Of a DNA stretch of 64,000 nucleotides, positions 42,764 through 51,496 are shown piece after piece. Position numbers and translations under genes: made by a program. The notes under the pieces were generated by a model, which was given only the letters and a program-made list of their open reading frames with translations, was not told where the DNA came from and did not search any database. Within the stretch, counting starts at the first letter, position 1, and every line of letters begins with the position of its first letter. Source of the stretch: Rothia gullae (GTDB lineage: Bacteria > Actinomycetota > Actinomycetes > Actinomycetales > Micrococcaceae); NCBI RefSeq assembly GCF_024294905.1, contig NZ_JANCOC010000011.1, positions 4,355 to 68,354 of the forward strand. The letters run 5' to 3'.

Positions 42764-45724
42764 ATGAACTCTCGGAAACAGACCCAACGACGGGTCACCA
42801 CACACACCCCCGCACTCTTCATCCCCGGCGGTAAGCCCGCCCTTCGCCGTGCAGCCGCATTCCTCTCCGCCGCAGCGCTGCTCGCGCTCGCCGGCGCTGC
42901 CCCCTCCCTGCCCGCCGTAGCAGGCCCCGACGACGGCAAAATCGTCACCACCAAGGGCCACGTTGACGCCCCCAAGGCATACTGGGACGAGCAGAACGGC
43001 ACCTTCGTCCTCATGAACGAGGCGAACCCCTACAAGACCGGCGCAGACACCTACGAACTGGACAAGACCGTCAACTGGGTCGGCAAGGGCTACAGCGGCC
43101 GTGACGGCAAGTCGCAGTACACCATGACCCTGGGCGACTCGCCCTCCCTGGCATTCCTCGGCGAACCCGGCCAGACCCTCTACATGGCACCGCACCTGAC
43201 CTACGGCAACCAGGACCCCATCTGGGCTGGCCTGGGCGCATCCACGAAGGTACCCACTGAGCGTTTCCGTGACGGCGTGTTCGCTACCGACATTCTCTCC
43301 GTTGAAGGCCCCGGCCGCATGGAGCTCTTCCGCTACAATCCGGACGACGCCCCCGCCGACGTGTACCGCATGCTCTCCAGCAGCTCCACCGGCTGGCACT
43401 CCTGGCTGCTCGACAAGGGTAGCCATACCCACAACACCACGACCTTCACCCGCCCCGGCCGCTACGTGGTCACCTACCGCACCGTGGCGCGCTCCACTGA
43501 CGGCCGCATCATTAGCTCCAAGCCGTCGAAGCTGGTCTGGCAGGTTGGCGGCATGCAGCCCGTGCTCGGTGACGGCACCCCCACCGCCGTGCCCACTGTT
43601 GATCGCTACAACGCGGCACCCGTCGGTGACCTGGATGCCGCAAAGTACGTGCTGTCCGTGGCACCGCACCGCCTGGATGCCGACCCGGCAAAGAATAAGG
43701 ATGCTGACGACAAACTCAGCGATATCACCTTCACCGCCGCGAACAAGAACCTCAAGGGCACCTTGACCCTGTACAACAACGGCTACTTCCTGACCGACCT
43801 GCCGGTCGTGAACGGTACCGCCACCTGGTCTGAAATGCTCGGTAGCGAGGGTTCCCAGCTGCAGGCTGTCTTCACCCCCGACACCTCCGACGCAAACAGT
43901 GCGGAGGCGTCCCGCTGGATCTCGCACAAGCTCACCTACGAACCCGGCAAGGCTGAGAGCGTGTACAGCGATGACGGTAACGGCTCCTGGCCCGAAGAAA
44001 TCCCAGATCAGGCGAACACCGTACTCAGCACCCAGCAGTACACGCCGACCAGCATGGACTACGACGTGACCGTCACCCCGAACGGCAACGGCTTCAGCAC
44101 CGTTGAGGTCCGCTTCAAGGACCCGAAGGTGCGCGGCTTCCTGCGCGGCGGCTTCTACGCCCAGGACGACCCGGTCTACCCGTACCTCGACCTGGAAGGC
44201 TCCGTTCAGGATGGTGTGGCACGCTTTACCTTCCGTGACGAGTCGTTCTACAAGGGCACGGCGCTGCGCGTGAAGATGCTGACCCACCCGGATATGAATG
44301 CTTCCGCCTCCACCACTGAGGTTGCGGCGAAGTACGAGCCGGGCACCAAGTACACTGCGCACGGTGCTTTGGCTCCCGATAGCGCACCCATTAACGATGC
44401 GTCGAAGCCTGCTCCGGTGGATCCGTCGCCGAGCGCTGAGCCTACCGCCGCGCCCTCTGCTGAGCCTTCTGCTAAGCCGAGTGAGGCTCCGACCGCTGAG
44501 CCCAGCACCGTTCCGTCGGTGTCCCCCAGCGAGGTTCCGACCGTGCCTGCGGTGCCGACCGCCTCCGCAGAGCCGAGCGTACCTGCTCCGGCACCCTCCA
44601 CTCCGGCACCGTCTAGCCCTGCGCCCGCGAACCCGACCCCGAGTGCACCTGCTCCGACTAGCTCGGCACCGTCTGCGCAGCCGTCCACCCCCGGAACCCC
44701 GGGTCACCAGTGCGTGCCCGGCCAGATTGACGGCCGCGCCAAGATTTCGCACGGCCACCTGGACATCCAGGCGACCCTGAAGGACCGCCAGCTGTCCGTG
44801 GGTCTGCGTGACGACAGCGGCATCATTGACGCTGATTCGACGGTGCGCCCGCTCGATTCGGTCGTGTGGACCATCAGCGAGAACGCCCGCCGTGTACGCA
44901 CCGAACGCATGGCTGACGAGAAGCTGAACTTCATGGGCCCGGTCGGCACCGCCTTCTATGGCCTGCCGCAGACCCAGCAGAGCGGCCTGCCCTGGCCCGG
45001 CTACAACACGCAGGACATCGACTACTCGCAGTTGCGCGGCCCCGTGCGCCTGCACGTGGTGCCGAAGGTTATGCCTGAGGGTGCGCGTTTCGGCATGTTC
45101 ACTGAGTCGCTGAACGGTGCGGATGTGCTGCTGGATTCGACGACCGGCAAGACCACAATCGACATCGATTACGCGACGCACGCGCACGCGAACTGGGTGT
45201 TCTCTGAGCCCGGCCAGTACATGTTCGATGTGCACTATTCTGCGACCCTGGCTGATGGTACTGAGGTGAGCAGTCCGGTGCAGCAGCTTGCGGTTGCTGT
45301 GGGTAAGAAGGCGTCGGATGCGTGCTCGTTTGAGACTGCCGTGCCGATGGACCCGAACGCGGCTGCGGACGACTTCAGTGGTGTGCGCCGTGTGGATTCG
45401 GCAACCCCGGGCGGTACCGCTGGTGCTAACCAGCCCGGCTCCGCACAGTCTGGTGCCGCACAGGGTGGTCAGTCCGGTCAGGCTGGTGCTTCCGGTGCTA
45501 CCGGTAACGTGAACGCGCAGGGCTCCTCTGGGGGTTCGGCTGGTGGTTCTGCTGGCGGCTCTTTGGGTCAGTCCGGTGTGTCTGCCGCGTCGGGTGGCGT
45601 GAGCTCCCAGCAGGGCGGCCTGGCGCGTACTGGTTTCGGTGCGGTGTCTGTGGCTCTGGGCGGTACGCTGGTGCTCGGTGCCGGCACTGCGATGGTGCTG
45701 CGTTCTCGCCGCCGCGCCTCCTAG
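42764..45724 (+). CDS. LARTG-anchored surface protein with anchored repeats
   Basis: A 986-residue secreted protein. The signal peptide spans about 1-52. An anchored repeat begins near TTKGHVDAPKAYWDEQ and ends at HNTTTFTRPGRYVVTY. A middle region has unclear fold, and a Pro/Ser/Ala-rich stalk runs from about 540 to 645. A second clear repeat (about 655-850) ends in HAHANWVFSEPGQYMF. The tail is Gly/Ser/Gln-rich and the end reads LARTG, hydrophobic span, RSRRRAS, a class E sortase signal. The ATG at 42764 has AAAGG upstream; an earlier in-frame ATG at 42749 has none. It faces the importer operon and probably shares its metal control. Confidence 0.88.
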   Translation: MNSRKQTQRRVTTHTPALFIPGGKPALRRAAAFLSAAALLALAGAAPSLPAVAGPDDGKIVTTKGHVDAPKAYWDEQNGTFVLMNEANPYKTGADTYELDKTVNWVGKGYSGRDGKSQYTMTLGDSPSLAFLGEPGQTLYMAPHLTYGNQDPIWAGLGASTKVPTERFRDGVFATDILSVEGPGRMELFRYNPDDAPADVYRMLSSSSTGWHSWLLDKGSHTHNTTTFTRPGRYVVTYRTVARSTDGRIISSKPSKLVWQVGGMQPVLGDGTPTAVPTVDRYNAAPVGDLDAAKYVLSVAPHRLDADPAKNKDADDKLSDITFTAANKNLKGTLTLYNNGYFLTDLPVVNGTATWSEMLGSEGSQLQAVFTPDTSDANSAEASRWISHKLTYEPGKAESVYSDDGNGSWPEEIPDQANTVLSTQQYTPTSMDYDVTVTPNGNGFSTVEVRFKDPKVRGFLRGGFYAQDDPVYPYLDLEGSVQDGVARFTFRDESFYKGTALRVKMLTHPDMNASASTTEVAAKYEPGTKYTAHGALAPDSAPINDASKPAPVDPSPSAEPTAAPSAEPSAKPSEAPTAEPSTVPSVSPSEVPTVPAVPTASAEPSVPAPAPSTPAPSSPAPANPTPSAPAPTSSAPSAQPSTPGTPGHQCVPGQIDGRAKISHGHLDIQATLKDRQLSVGLRDDSGIIDADSTVRPLDSVVWTISENARRVRTERMADEKLNFMGPVGTAFYGLPQTQQSGLPWPGYNTQDIDYSQLRGPVRLHVVPKVMPEGARFGMFTESLNGADVLLDSTTGKTTIDIDYATHAHANWVFSEPGQYMFDVHYSATLADGTEVSSPVQQLAVAVGKKASDACSFETAVPMDPNAAADDFSGVRRVDSATPGGTAGANQPGSAQSGAAQGGQSGQAGASGATGNVNAQGSSGGSAGGSAGGSLGQSGVSAASGGVSSQQGGLARTGFGAVSVALGGTLVLGAGTAMVLRSRRRAS

Positions 45725-45755
45725 TGCTTGCCGCGTGAGGATGCGCTGATACGAT

Positions 45756-45800
45756 AAAGCCCCCGCGGCTGAGAGGATGACTCTCGGCCGCGGGGGCTTT
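45756..45800. terminator. Terminator of the LARTG surface gene
   Basis: AAAGCCCCCGCGGC/GCCGCGGGGGCTTT stem with an inner AGAG/CTCT arm. The following CTTTCTCTATT is shared with the array terminators further right. Confidence 0.9.
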
Positions 45801-45952
45801 CTCTATTCGGTGCTCCAGAAGTTATCTGGACGATTCAGATGCGTAGTGCTCACTAAAGATATGGTTGAGGGGCGCTCGCAGGCACGGCGGCTACCGCGTG
45901 AACGAACGCCCCTCCATCAGCGACGGCTAATCATGGAACCAAATAAACCGGT

Positions 45953-46426
45953 TTACTTATCCATCTCGTAGACCCAGCCGCCAGCGTTGCAGTAACGCTT
46001 ACCGTCCTTCTCAGTGATGTAGTAACCAGGCTCGTGGTTCTCGCACTTCTGGATAACTTCGCGAGCCTGCTGCTCAGACTTCTGGAGGTTTGCGGAACGA
46101 ATCTGGAAGAAAGCAAACGTAGCAAGGTACGCCACCAGAACCAGCACGAGAGCAGCAATCGCCATGCCCTTACCCTTGCCGGTGCCATTCTTGACCATGA
46201 CCAGAGCGATTACGGCGAAAATAATGGTCGGGATGGTCAGGAACGAACCAATGACAAAGATGCCCGTCAGGGCGGAAATAATGCCCAGAACCAGTGCGGT
46301 TACTGCCGCCCACTTCTTCTTTTTCGGTGCCTCGACGGGCGTGCCGTATGCGGGCTGTGCGGCGGGTGCCTGCTGGGTGAACTGCGGCTGCTGCGGTGCA
46401 ACCGGCTGCGGGGTGTTTTCAGACAT
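45953..46426 (-). CDS. DUF4190-like small membrane protein
   Basis: A 157-residue protein. A Pro/Gln/Ala-rich cytoplasmic N-terminus (1-35) is followed by a double-span DUF4190-like unit (about 38-105; AAVTALVLGIISALTGIFVIGS and GKGMAIAALVLVLVAYLATFAFF) and a short extracellular domain with two Cys. Function unknown. Its upstream region is element R copy 1, the same promoter-bearing repeat found before family A genes, so it belongs to the array by regulation although not by protein family. Confidence 0.8.
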   Translation of the reverse strand: MSENTPQPVAPQQPQFTQQAPAAQPAYGTPVEAPKKKKWAAVTALVLGIISALTGIFVIGSFLTIPTIIFAVIALVMVKNGTGKGKGMAIAALVLVLVAYLATFAFFQIRSANLQKSEQQAREVIQKCENHEPGYYITEKDGKRYCNAGGWVYEMDK

Positions 46427-46694
46427 GAAAGCCCTCGTTTCGTATGTGGTTGGTGAATATCCGGAGGCGCACCACCCGCAGGTGGCGTACCTTTCCCAAG
46501 GATACTCTATGTGCTTGAACGCTCTGACAAGTTGAATTGTCGAGTACTTTGATGGTCTATGGGTTAGATGGCTAAAAAGTTAACTCGGTGCAAGGCTCGG
46601 GTGAAGGCTGGGCGACCATTCACCGGCAGGTGGGATTGGGCCCGTATCCGCCCGATTTTCTCGGCTTCGGAAGGGGAGTACCCCGGCTAATGGT
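46427..46694. repeat. Element R, copy 1
   Basis: Shares long identical blocks with copies 2-5: GTGGTTGGTGAATATCCGGA, GGTGGCGTACCTT, CCCAAGGATACTCTATG, GTTAACTCGGTGCAAGGCTC and GCGACCATTCACC. It lies upstream of the DUF4190-like gene on the minus side and of the 156-residue ORF on the plus side. Confidence 0.85.
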
Positions 46695-47165
46695 GTGGTG
46701 CAGGTTCGGGCGAATGTGTCTGCTGAGTTTAAGGATTCGCGTGCTTTTAAGGAGTGGGTGAACCGTATTGATTCTGAGACGTCGAAGGCTATTTCTGACA
46801 GGGAGGTTCGTTCGACGGCGTACCCGATTCAGCGTTTGCGGTCGATTGAGTTGCGGGTTCCTTCTCGTGTGGTGAATCAGAGTGTTTTGCCGGTGACGGT
46901 GGTTCCGGTGTGGCCCAGTGGTGCGGATGAGTTGAATCCGTTGATGGTTTTGCCGCGTACGGGTGAGTTTTCGACGCTGGTTCAGGCGATTTCTCCGGAT
47001 GCGCAGTTGATTAGTTTTTCGGATGGTTGTTCGGGGCACGTGTTGGTGTCTGAGGATCAGCGGGTGGTGACGGCACTGTCGGTGACGTCTAAGTGCCGCC
47101 TGAACGCGCAGATTGGTAATTTCACGAACCTGTCCAGTGGCGACTTCGCGATTATCACGCGCTAA
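46695..47165 (+). CDS. 156-residue protein of unknown function (possibly a fragment)
   Basis: A GTG-started frame lying between element R copy 1 and the terminator of family A gene 1. It is not recognised. There is no signal peptide or membrane span, and the protein looks globular. Codons end mainly in G or T (GTG, TTG, GGT), unlike the C-ending neighbours, which indicates foreign origin. No ribosome-binding site is clear and the frame stays open upstream, so it may be the 3' part of a longer gene. In R copies 2 and 3 the flanking sequences are joined directly, as if this block had been deleted. Confidence 0.5.
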   Translation: MVQVRANVSAEFKDSRAFKEWVNRIDSETSKAISDREVRSTAYPIQRLRSIELRVPSRVVNQSVLPVTVVPVWPSGADELNPLMVLPRTGEFSTLVQAISPDAQLISFSDGCSGHVLVSEDQRVVTALSVTSKCRLNAQIGNFTNLSSGDFAIITR

Positions 47166-47200
47166 CGGTGGTGCTCAGGTGAGTAGCCGCTGGTACACAG

Positions 47201-47244
47201 AAAGCCCCTGGGTTGAGAGGATGGTATCTCAGCCCAGGGGCTTT
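47201..47244 (-). terminator. Array terminator 1 (after family A gene 1)
   Basis: AAAGCCCCTGGG-TTGAGA paired with TCTCA-GCCCAGGGGCTTT. Nearly identical to the terminators at 48172 and 51442. Confidence 0.9.
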
Positions 47245-47256
47245 CTCTATAGGGTG

Positions 47257-47916
47257 CTACATGTCAACGTCGGCGAGGCCAGTGACTTCCTTTAAACCTT
47301 TGAAATAAGAAATTGTCATACCCCTCTTATCAAGCGCGTCCACCTGAGCCACATCATCCGGATTATCCATATCAGGCCAACGTTCGTTCTCAATCCTAAA
47401 CCGCACAATCGCCAAGAGCCGGTAATTTTTATGAGTCGTCGGACCAAAAGCAGCAATCTGCTTACCCGACTTCGTATAAAAACCCACCATATCCTGGTCT
47501 TCAACATCCACAGTCTCGTAATAGGTAACGCTATCAATCGCACCTATCGGGTAGACCGTTGGGTTAGCTGACCAGACACGCTGCTCGATACCTTCAGGAG
47601 AAAGCTTCACATAAGCGACATGCACATAACGCAAAAAGGAAATGAACATAGCCGATACTAATAAAATCACTATTTCAGTCGCTATATCTAATGATTCAGG
47701 ACCGTATATGTGGGCTACAAACGAAAGACAGGGGAAGGCGGGGGTAAATATCATCAAGAGAGCTTCGGCCTGATTAGCTCGTCGGATATAAATACCCTCA
47801 CGCCGCCGCTTTTTATCTTTCCATCGCTGCACCTCGTAATTGATGATGACGTAGAATGTCGCAACTGTTGTAGGTAAAGCGACGGCACCCCAGAAGACAG
47901 TCAGGAAACTACGCAT
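47257..47916 (-). CDS. Family A membrane protein, copy 1
   Basis: A 219-residue protein. One N-terminal span (about 3-23), a basic stretch (WKDKKRRR), two more spans (about 50-70 and 80-105) and a C-terminal soluble domain (about 110-200) with the look of a bacterial PH-like fold: KLSPEGIEQRVWS, YPIGAID, GFYTKSGKQIAAF, RFRIENERWPDM. It ends GLADVDM. It is a paralogue of the genes at 51497 and 54676, all exactly 219 residues. The frame extends 40 codons upstream into element R, but the ATG at 47916 aligns with the other copies. Function unknown. Confidence 0.8.
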   Translation of the reverse strand: MRSFLTVFWGAVALPTTVATFYVIINYEVQRWKDKKRRREGIYIRRANQAEALLMIFTPAFPCLSFVAHIYGPESLDIATEIVILLVSAMFISFLRYVHVAYVKLSPEGIEQRVWSANPTVYPIGAIDSVTYYETVDVEDQDMVGFYTKSGKQIAAFGPTTHKNYRLLAIVRFRIENERWPDMDNPDDVAQVDALDKRGMTISYFKGLKEVTGLADVDM

Positions 47917-48160
47917 GACGGGTTCTCGTTTCGTGTGGTTGGTGAATATCCGGAAGCGCGCCACCGGCAGGTGGCGTACCTTCCCCAAGGATACTCTATG
48001 CAGATAAAAGCTATGATAAGCAGAAATATAGAGCAATATGATGCTCTATGGGCTAATCGACTAGAAAGTTAACTAGGCGCAAGGCTCGGGTGAAGACTAG
48101 GCGACCATTCATCAACGGGTGGGATTGGACCCGTATCCACCTGAGTTTCTTGGCTGACCC
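47917..48160. repeat. Element R, copy 2
   Basis: Upstream of family A copy 1. Shares the R blocks but is shortened at its left-end homology with copy 1: after a CCCGTATCCACC block it runs directly to a terminator. Confidence 0.85.
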
Positions 48161-48171
48161 TAGATATACAG

Positions 48172-48214
48172 AAGACCCCTGGGCTGAGAGACAATCCTCA
48201 GCCCAGGGGCTTTC
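48172..48214 (-). terminator. Array terminator 2 (after family B gene 1)
   Basis: GACCCCTGGGCTGAG/CTCAGCCCAGGGGCTTT stem, with CTTTCTCTATGCGGTGCTAC shared with the terminator at 51442. Confidence 0.9.
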
Positions 48215-48241
48215 TCTATGCGGTGCTACATCTGAATGACA

Positions 48242-48910
48242 CTATTTAGATGAGGCATCAAGGATGCGCTGCAGATGCTCCGGAATCGGCAGGTATCCTT
48301 CCCTACCAACAAGCGAGCCAATCTCATACTTGCGGGCGTAGCAGAGGATTTTGATAAGGGTATCCATCTCCTCATAGTCACCGAACTCTACGAAAAGTTC
48401 CGGTATATATTTAGGTGGCCAAACACCGTAACGCTCACGGAAGAGAATCATCTGGTAGATATAGGTAATGTCAAAGAGGACAGGGCTGACCCCCAGCCAG
48501 CGTTTACCCATTTGGCTACTATTGATGACAAGATAGCCACCTCTGTTGTTGACCTGCATGTTTATTTTGGTGATGCTACTGTAGTCGAACTCGCGGGTCT
48601 TTAACCGCCAGTTCCGCCATTTCACGGAGGTTTCATTCTGCTGGACATAGAAAACATGAGAATTTATGGCTAAGAACCAGAAGAATAAACCAATAATATT
48701 CATGAAAATATATGCAGGAATATAGTCCAATGGGTGTTCAGCCGGAAAAGTTAGAGGAAATAAAATGCAGATTATCACAACAAAAGAATCTGCAACCAGG
48801 ACAGCCAAAAGCGGCTTTTTCTGCCGCTGACCCAAAGGAATATAACCTTTAGGTCGCACCAAACCAATTGAACCATTAGTTACAGTTGCAGATATAAATC
48901 TATTCAACAT
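48242..48910 (-). CDS. Family B membrane protein, copy 1 (candidate Rhs-tip immunity protein)
   Basis: A 222-residue protein. Two spans near the N-terminus (about 37-57 and 65-90) precede a PH-like soluble domain with VKWRNWRLKTREFDYSSI and SSQMGKRWLGVSPVLFD. It is a paralogue of the gene at 53657. It starts four bases after the stop of the Rhs-type gene, the order and spacing of a toxin-immunity pair, and is similarly A/T-rich. The ATG at 48910 has GAGAAG upstream; a GTG five codons earlier overlaps the toxin gene. The immunity role is an inference from position. Confidence 0.75.
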   Translation of the reverse strand: MLNRFISATVTNGSIGLVRPKGYIPLGQRQKKPLLAVLVADSFVVIICILFPLTFPAEHPLDYIPAYIFMNIIGLFFWFLAINSHVFYVQQNETSVKWRNWRLKTREFDYSSITKINMQVNNRGGYLVINSSQMGKRWLGVSPVLFDITYIYQMILFRERYGVWPPKYIPELFVEFGDYEEMDTLIKILCYARKYEIGSLVGREGYLPIPEHLQRILDASSK

Positions 48911-48914
48911 ATAC

Positions 48915-51200
48915 TTACTTCTCACCCTTAGAATTTTGATAACCAGCTATAAATTCAGAAAAAGATTTATCCGAGTTATTAACTACTTCTTCTCGATGAT
49001 CTTTAATATAAGAAGCCATATCTTTCAATTCATCCTTTCCCTTTAAAAATACATTATCTCGACCTATTTCCATCATAATTTGATCCAACTCCTGCTTTTT
49101 CTGGTCTAACCGGGCTTTATTTTTCTCTGGGTTACGAACATACGTAATCCGAGACAAACTCGTATCATGGCTCATGCCAAGCTGTGCAATGGTGCGCGGG
49201 TCTTTAACGGAAGACCCCTCATGATATTTACTCCTCCCTGAAATACCTACCTTGAAACCATTAGCGCCGCTCCAAATTATATCGGTTAGACCTATTTCTC
49301 CCTTTTTCCCCCAGGTCTCAATGAGATCCTGGCTAGTCTTCAAAACAGCGGGAGTTAAGGTATCAAAAGCACTCTGAATTAGAGGACGCGGCTCATCAAC
49401 CTTACTCTTTTTGATCAAGTTACTCACTTTTTCAGAGGTAACATCAAATACATTAGTAATCTTTTCATTATTTATCTTTTGAACATAAGGGGTTATCTTA
49501 TTCTTTACTTTTCGCGCACTATCATATGTTTTTTGATATGTTTTTTCCATCGTCGAAATGAGGGTTGGAGATGCCTTTTTAGCTAACGAACCAGCGAGTG
49601 CACGGGGAGCAGCATTGGACAAACCTCCAAAGATACCACCACTGACGGTAGAAACCACATGCTCGCGAATAGAATACTGCCCCTTATCACCAATCTTGCC
49701 GTTCACAGCATCATGGGCAAGGTTCTCAAAACCACCCACAAAGTTGGCTACAACCTCGGGAATTCCATGCACGCTCGCCCTGGTCGCGAATACCTGCGCA
49801 CCCTTCGACCATCCACTGGTTACAGCTTGCTCTAGAGCACCAACAGCTTTGGTGCGGCCCAGGGCAACCATCATATTACGACCCTGCCCTGCAATACCAC
49901 CACCGATAGCACCAAAAGCTCCACCAATTGCCGCATCAATTCCAACACGGCCCCAGTTCACACGGCCATTCTCATCTCGGTTACTTGAGATTGAGGAAGC
50001 CGCGGCAAGAGATGCGCCAGCAACAACTCCAGCGACAATAAGAGCCACAGGTCCGAGGGACAGGAAAGCAACGGCAGATGCAACTATACCTACCACGGTA
50101 AGACCTGCCTGAATCCAATTTGAATTACGATTCAGCCATCCATTCACACCCCTATCAGCACAGGACTCGCGATACTTCTCATACTCCTCCACCGACACTG
50201 GCGACAAACCCCACGGATCCACCAACAAAACCGGGTTACCACCCACCAACGAGAACCGGTCAGCACCCCAACCAGCACCCACCGGTGCGCTCAGGGGATT
50301 AGGCGCCGTAAAACGAGCCACACGCGAATCCACCACGCGGGCACCCAACACCTCAAAACCAGAAGAACCCAACACCACACCCGAAGCCGCAGAAACACCA
50401 ACCAACAAATCCGGCAACACAGGCACACCACCAGTAGCAGAAGCGCCCTGAGCAGACGGCACAGCAGGCGCCACAACACCCAAAGAAGCCCAACCATACG
50501 GATCCAACAAACCAGCACCAGAACCAGCACCAGGAACCAGTGAGCCCACAGAAGGCAACGACGAACCAGCCACACCCAGCACACGCGGAACAAACAAATT
50601 CTCATCCCACACCAGCGGGTGCATCACCGAAGCATCAAAACCAGCCACAGAACCAGCATTAGCGCCGGTTGAGGGTATACCAAACTCGGGTACACCAACA
50701 GACGCACCACCAGCAGCAAGCACACGACCATCAGCAGAAGCACACAACAGCGAGAAGCACACAGCAGAATCGTCAGCAGAACCCCACGAGGCCACCGAGC
50801 TCACAAACCCAGCCGCACCATAAGTCAGCGACGAGCCGGAACCATCCGAAGAAACCTGCAGAAGACGCGAATCATTACCGTCATACGAGAACACGCTCGT
50901 CGAAACCGGCACCAAAGTAACGCCCTCAAGTTCCACAGACTCCGGGCACTGGCCCAGCCACACCTGAGCATCCTCAACAGCAGAAGCAAACTCAGTGCGC
51001 AGACCATCAGCGTCGTAAGCGTAGGACAGCTCATAGCCGCCAGTCTCGTCCATGTACGCGGTGCGGAAAGACTCCGGAATCTGAGTACCAAACTCACGGC
51101 GCTGACGGACCAGACGACCCAAACGGTCATAAGACTCGACGGTCACCACGGGAGCACCAAACGCATCAACACCCCAGAAGATAGTCAGGAAAATGCGCAT
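48915..51200 (-). CDS. Chimeric Rhs/YD-repeat polymorphic toxin tip
   Basis: A 761-residue protein. Residues 1-10 (MRIFLTIFWG) are those of family A. From about 20 it is the C-terminal part of an Rhs/YD-repeat protein: YDRLGRLVRQ, YELSYAYDADG, then the closing Rhs core FTAPNPLSAPVGAGWGADRF and GNPVLLVDPWGLSP (about 330-365). A hydrophobic Ala/Gly-rich pre-toxin region (about 395-455) and a long helical linker follow. The last ~130 residues form a probable toxin domain I cannot name. The 3' third is strongly A/T-rich, as in exchanged toxin tips. It lacks a secretion signal and the main YD-repeat shell, so it is an orphan tip behind a borrowed start. Confidence 0.82.
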   Translation of the reverse strand: MRIFLTIFWGVDAFGAPVVTVESYDRLGRLVRQRREFGTQIPESFRTAYMDETGGYELSYAYDADGLRTEFASAVEDAQVWLGQCPESVELEGVTLVPVSTSVFSYDGNDSRLLQVSSDGSGSSLTYGAAGFVSSVASWGSADDSAVCFSLLCASADGRVLAAGGASVGVPEFGIPSTGANAGSVAGFDASVMHPLVWDENLFVPRVLGVAGSSLPSVGSLVPGAGSGAGLLDPYGWASLGVVAPAVPSAQGASATGGVPVLPDLLVGVSAASGVVLGSSGFEVLGARVVDSRVARFTAPNPLSAPVGAGWGADRFSLVGGNPVLLVDPWGLSPVSVEEYEKYRESCADRGVNGWLNRNSNWIQAGLTVVGIVASAVAFLSLGPVALIVAGVVAGASLAAASSISSNRDENGRVNWGRVGIDAAIGGAFGAIGGGIAGQGRNMMVALGRTKAVGALEQAVTSGWSKGAQVFATRASVHGIPEVVANFVGGFENLAHDAVNGKIGDKGQYSIREHVVSTVSGGIFGGLSNAAPRALAGSLAKKASPTLISTMEKTYQKTYDSARKVKNKITPYVQKINNEKITNVFDVTSEKVSNLIKKSKVDEPRPLIQSAFDTLTPAVLKTSQDLIETWGKKGEIGLTDIIWSGANGFKVGISGRSKYHEGSSVKDPRTIAQLGMSHDTSLSRITYVRNPEKNKARLDQKKQELDQIMMEIGRDNVFLKGKDELKDMASYIKDHREEVVNNSDKSFSEFIAGYQNSKGEK

Positions 51201-51410
51201 GACGGGTTCTCGTTCCGTGTGGTTGGTGAATATCCGGAAGCGCGCCACCCGCAGGTGACGTACCTTCCCCAAGGATACTCTATGTGCTTGAAAGCTCTGA
51301 TAAGCAGAAATATAAAGCAATATGATGCTCTATGGGCTAATCGACCAGAAGGTTAACTCGGTGCGAGGCTCGGGTGAAGACTAGGCGACCATTCACCAGC
51401 AGGTGGTGAC
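51201..51410. repeat. Element R, copy 3
   Basis: Upstream of the chimeric Rhs gene. Shares the same blocks as copies 1 and 2, including GATAAGCAGAAATATA with copy 2. It ends in GGTGACGGTGCTCAGGTGAG, which in copy 1 lies after the 156-residue ORF. Confidence 0.85.
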
Positions 51411-51441
51411 GGTGCTCAGGTGAGTAGCCGCTGGTATGCAG

Positions 51442-51484
51442 AAAGCCCCTGGGCTGAGCGTTAATCTCTCAGCCCAGGGGCTTT
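51442..51484 (-). terminator. Array terminator 3 (after family A gene 2)
   Basis: AAAGCCCCTGGGCTGAG/CTCAGCCCAGGGGCTTT stem, near-identical to array terminators 1 and 2. Confidence 0.9.
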
Positions 51485-51496
51485 CTCTATGCGGTG

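Noticed and set aside
42728..45235. 835-codon minus-strand frame opposite the LARTG surface gene
   Set aside because: Antisense shadow of a highly biased gene; the plus-strand gene has a signal peptide and sorting signal.
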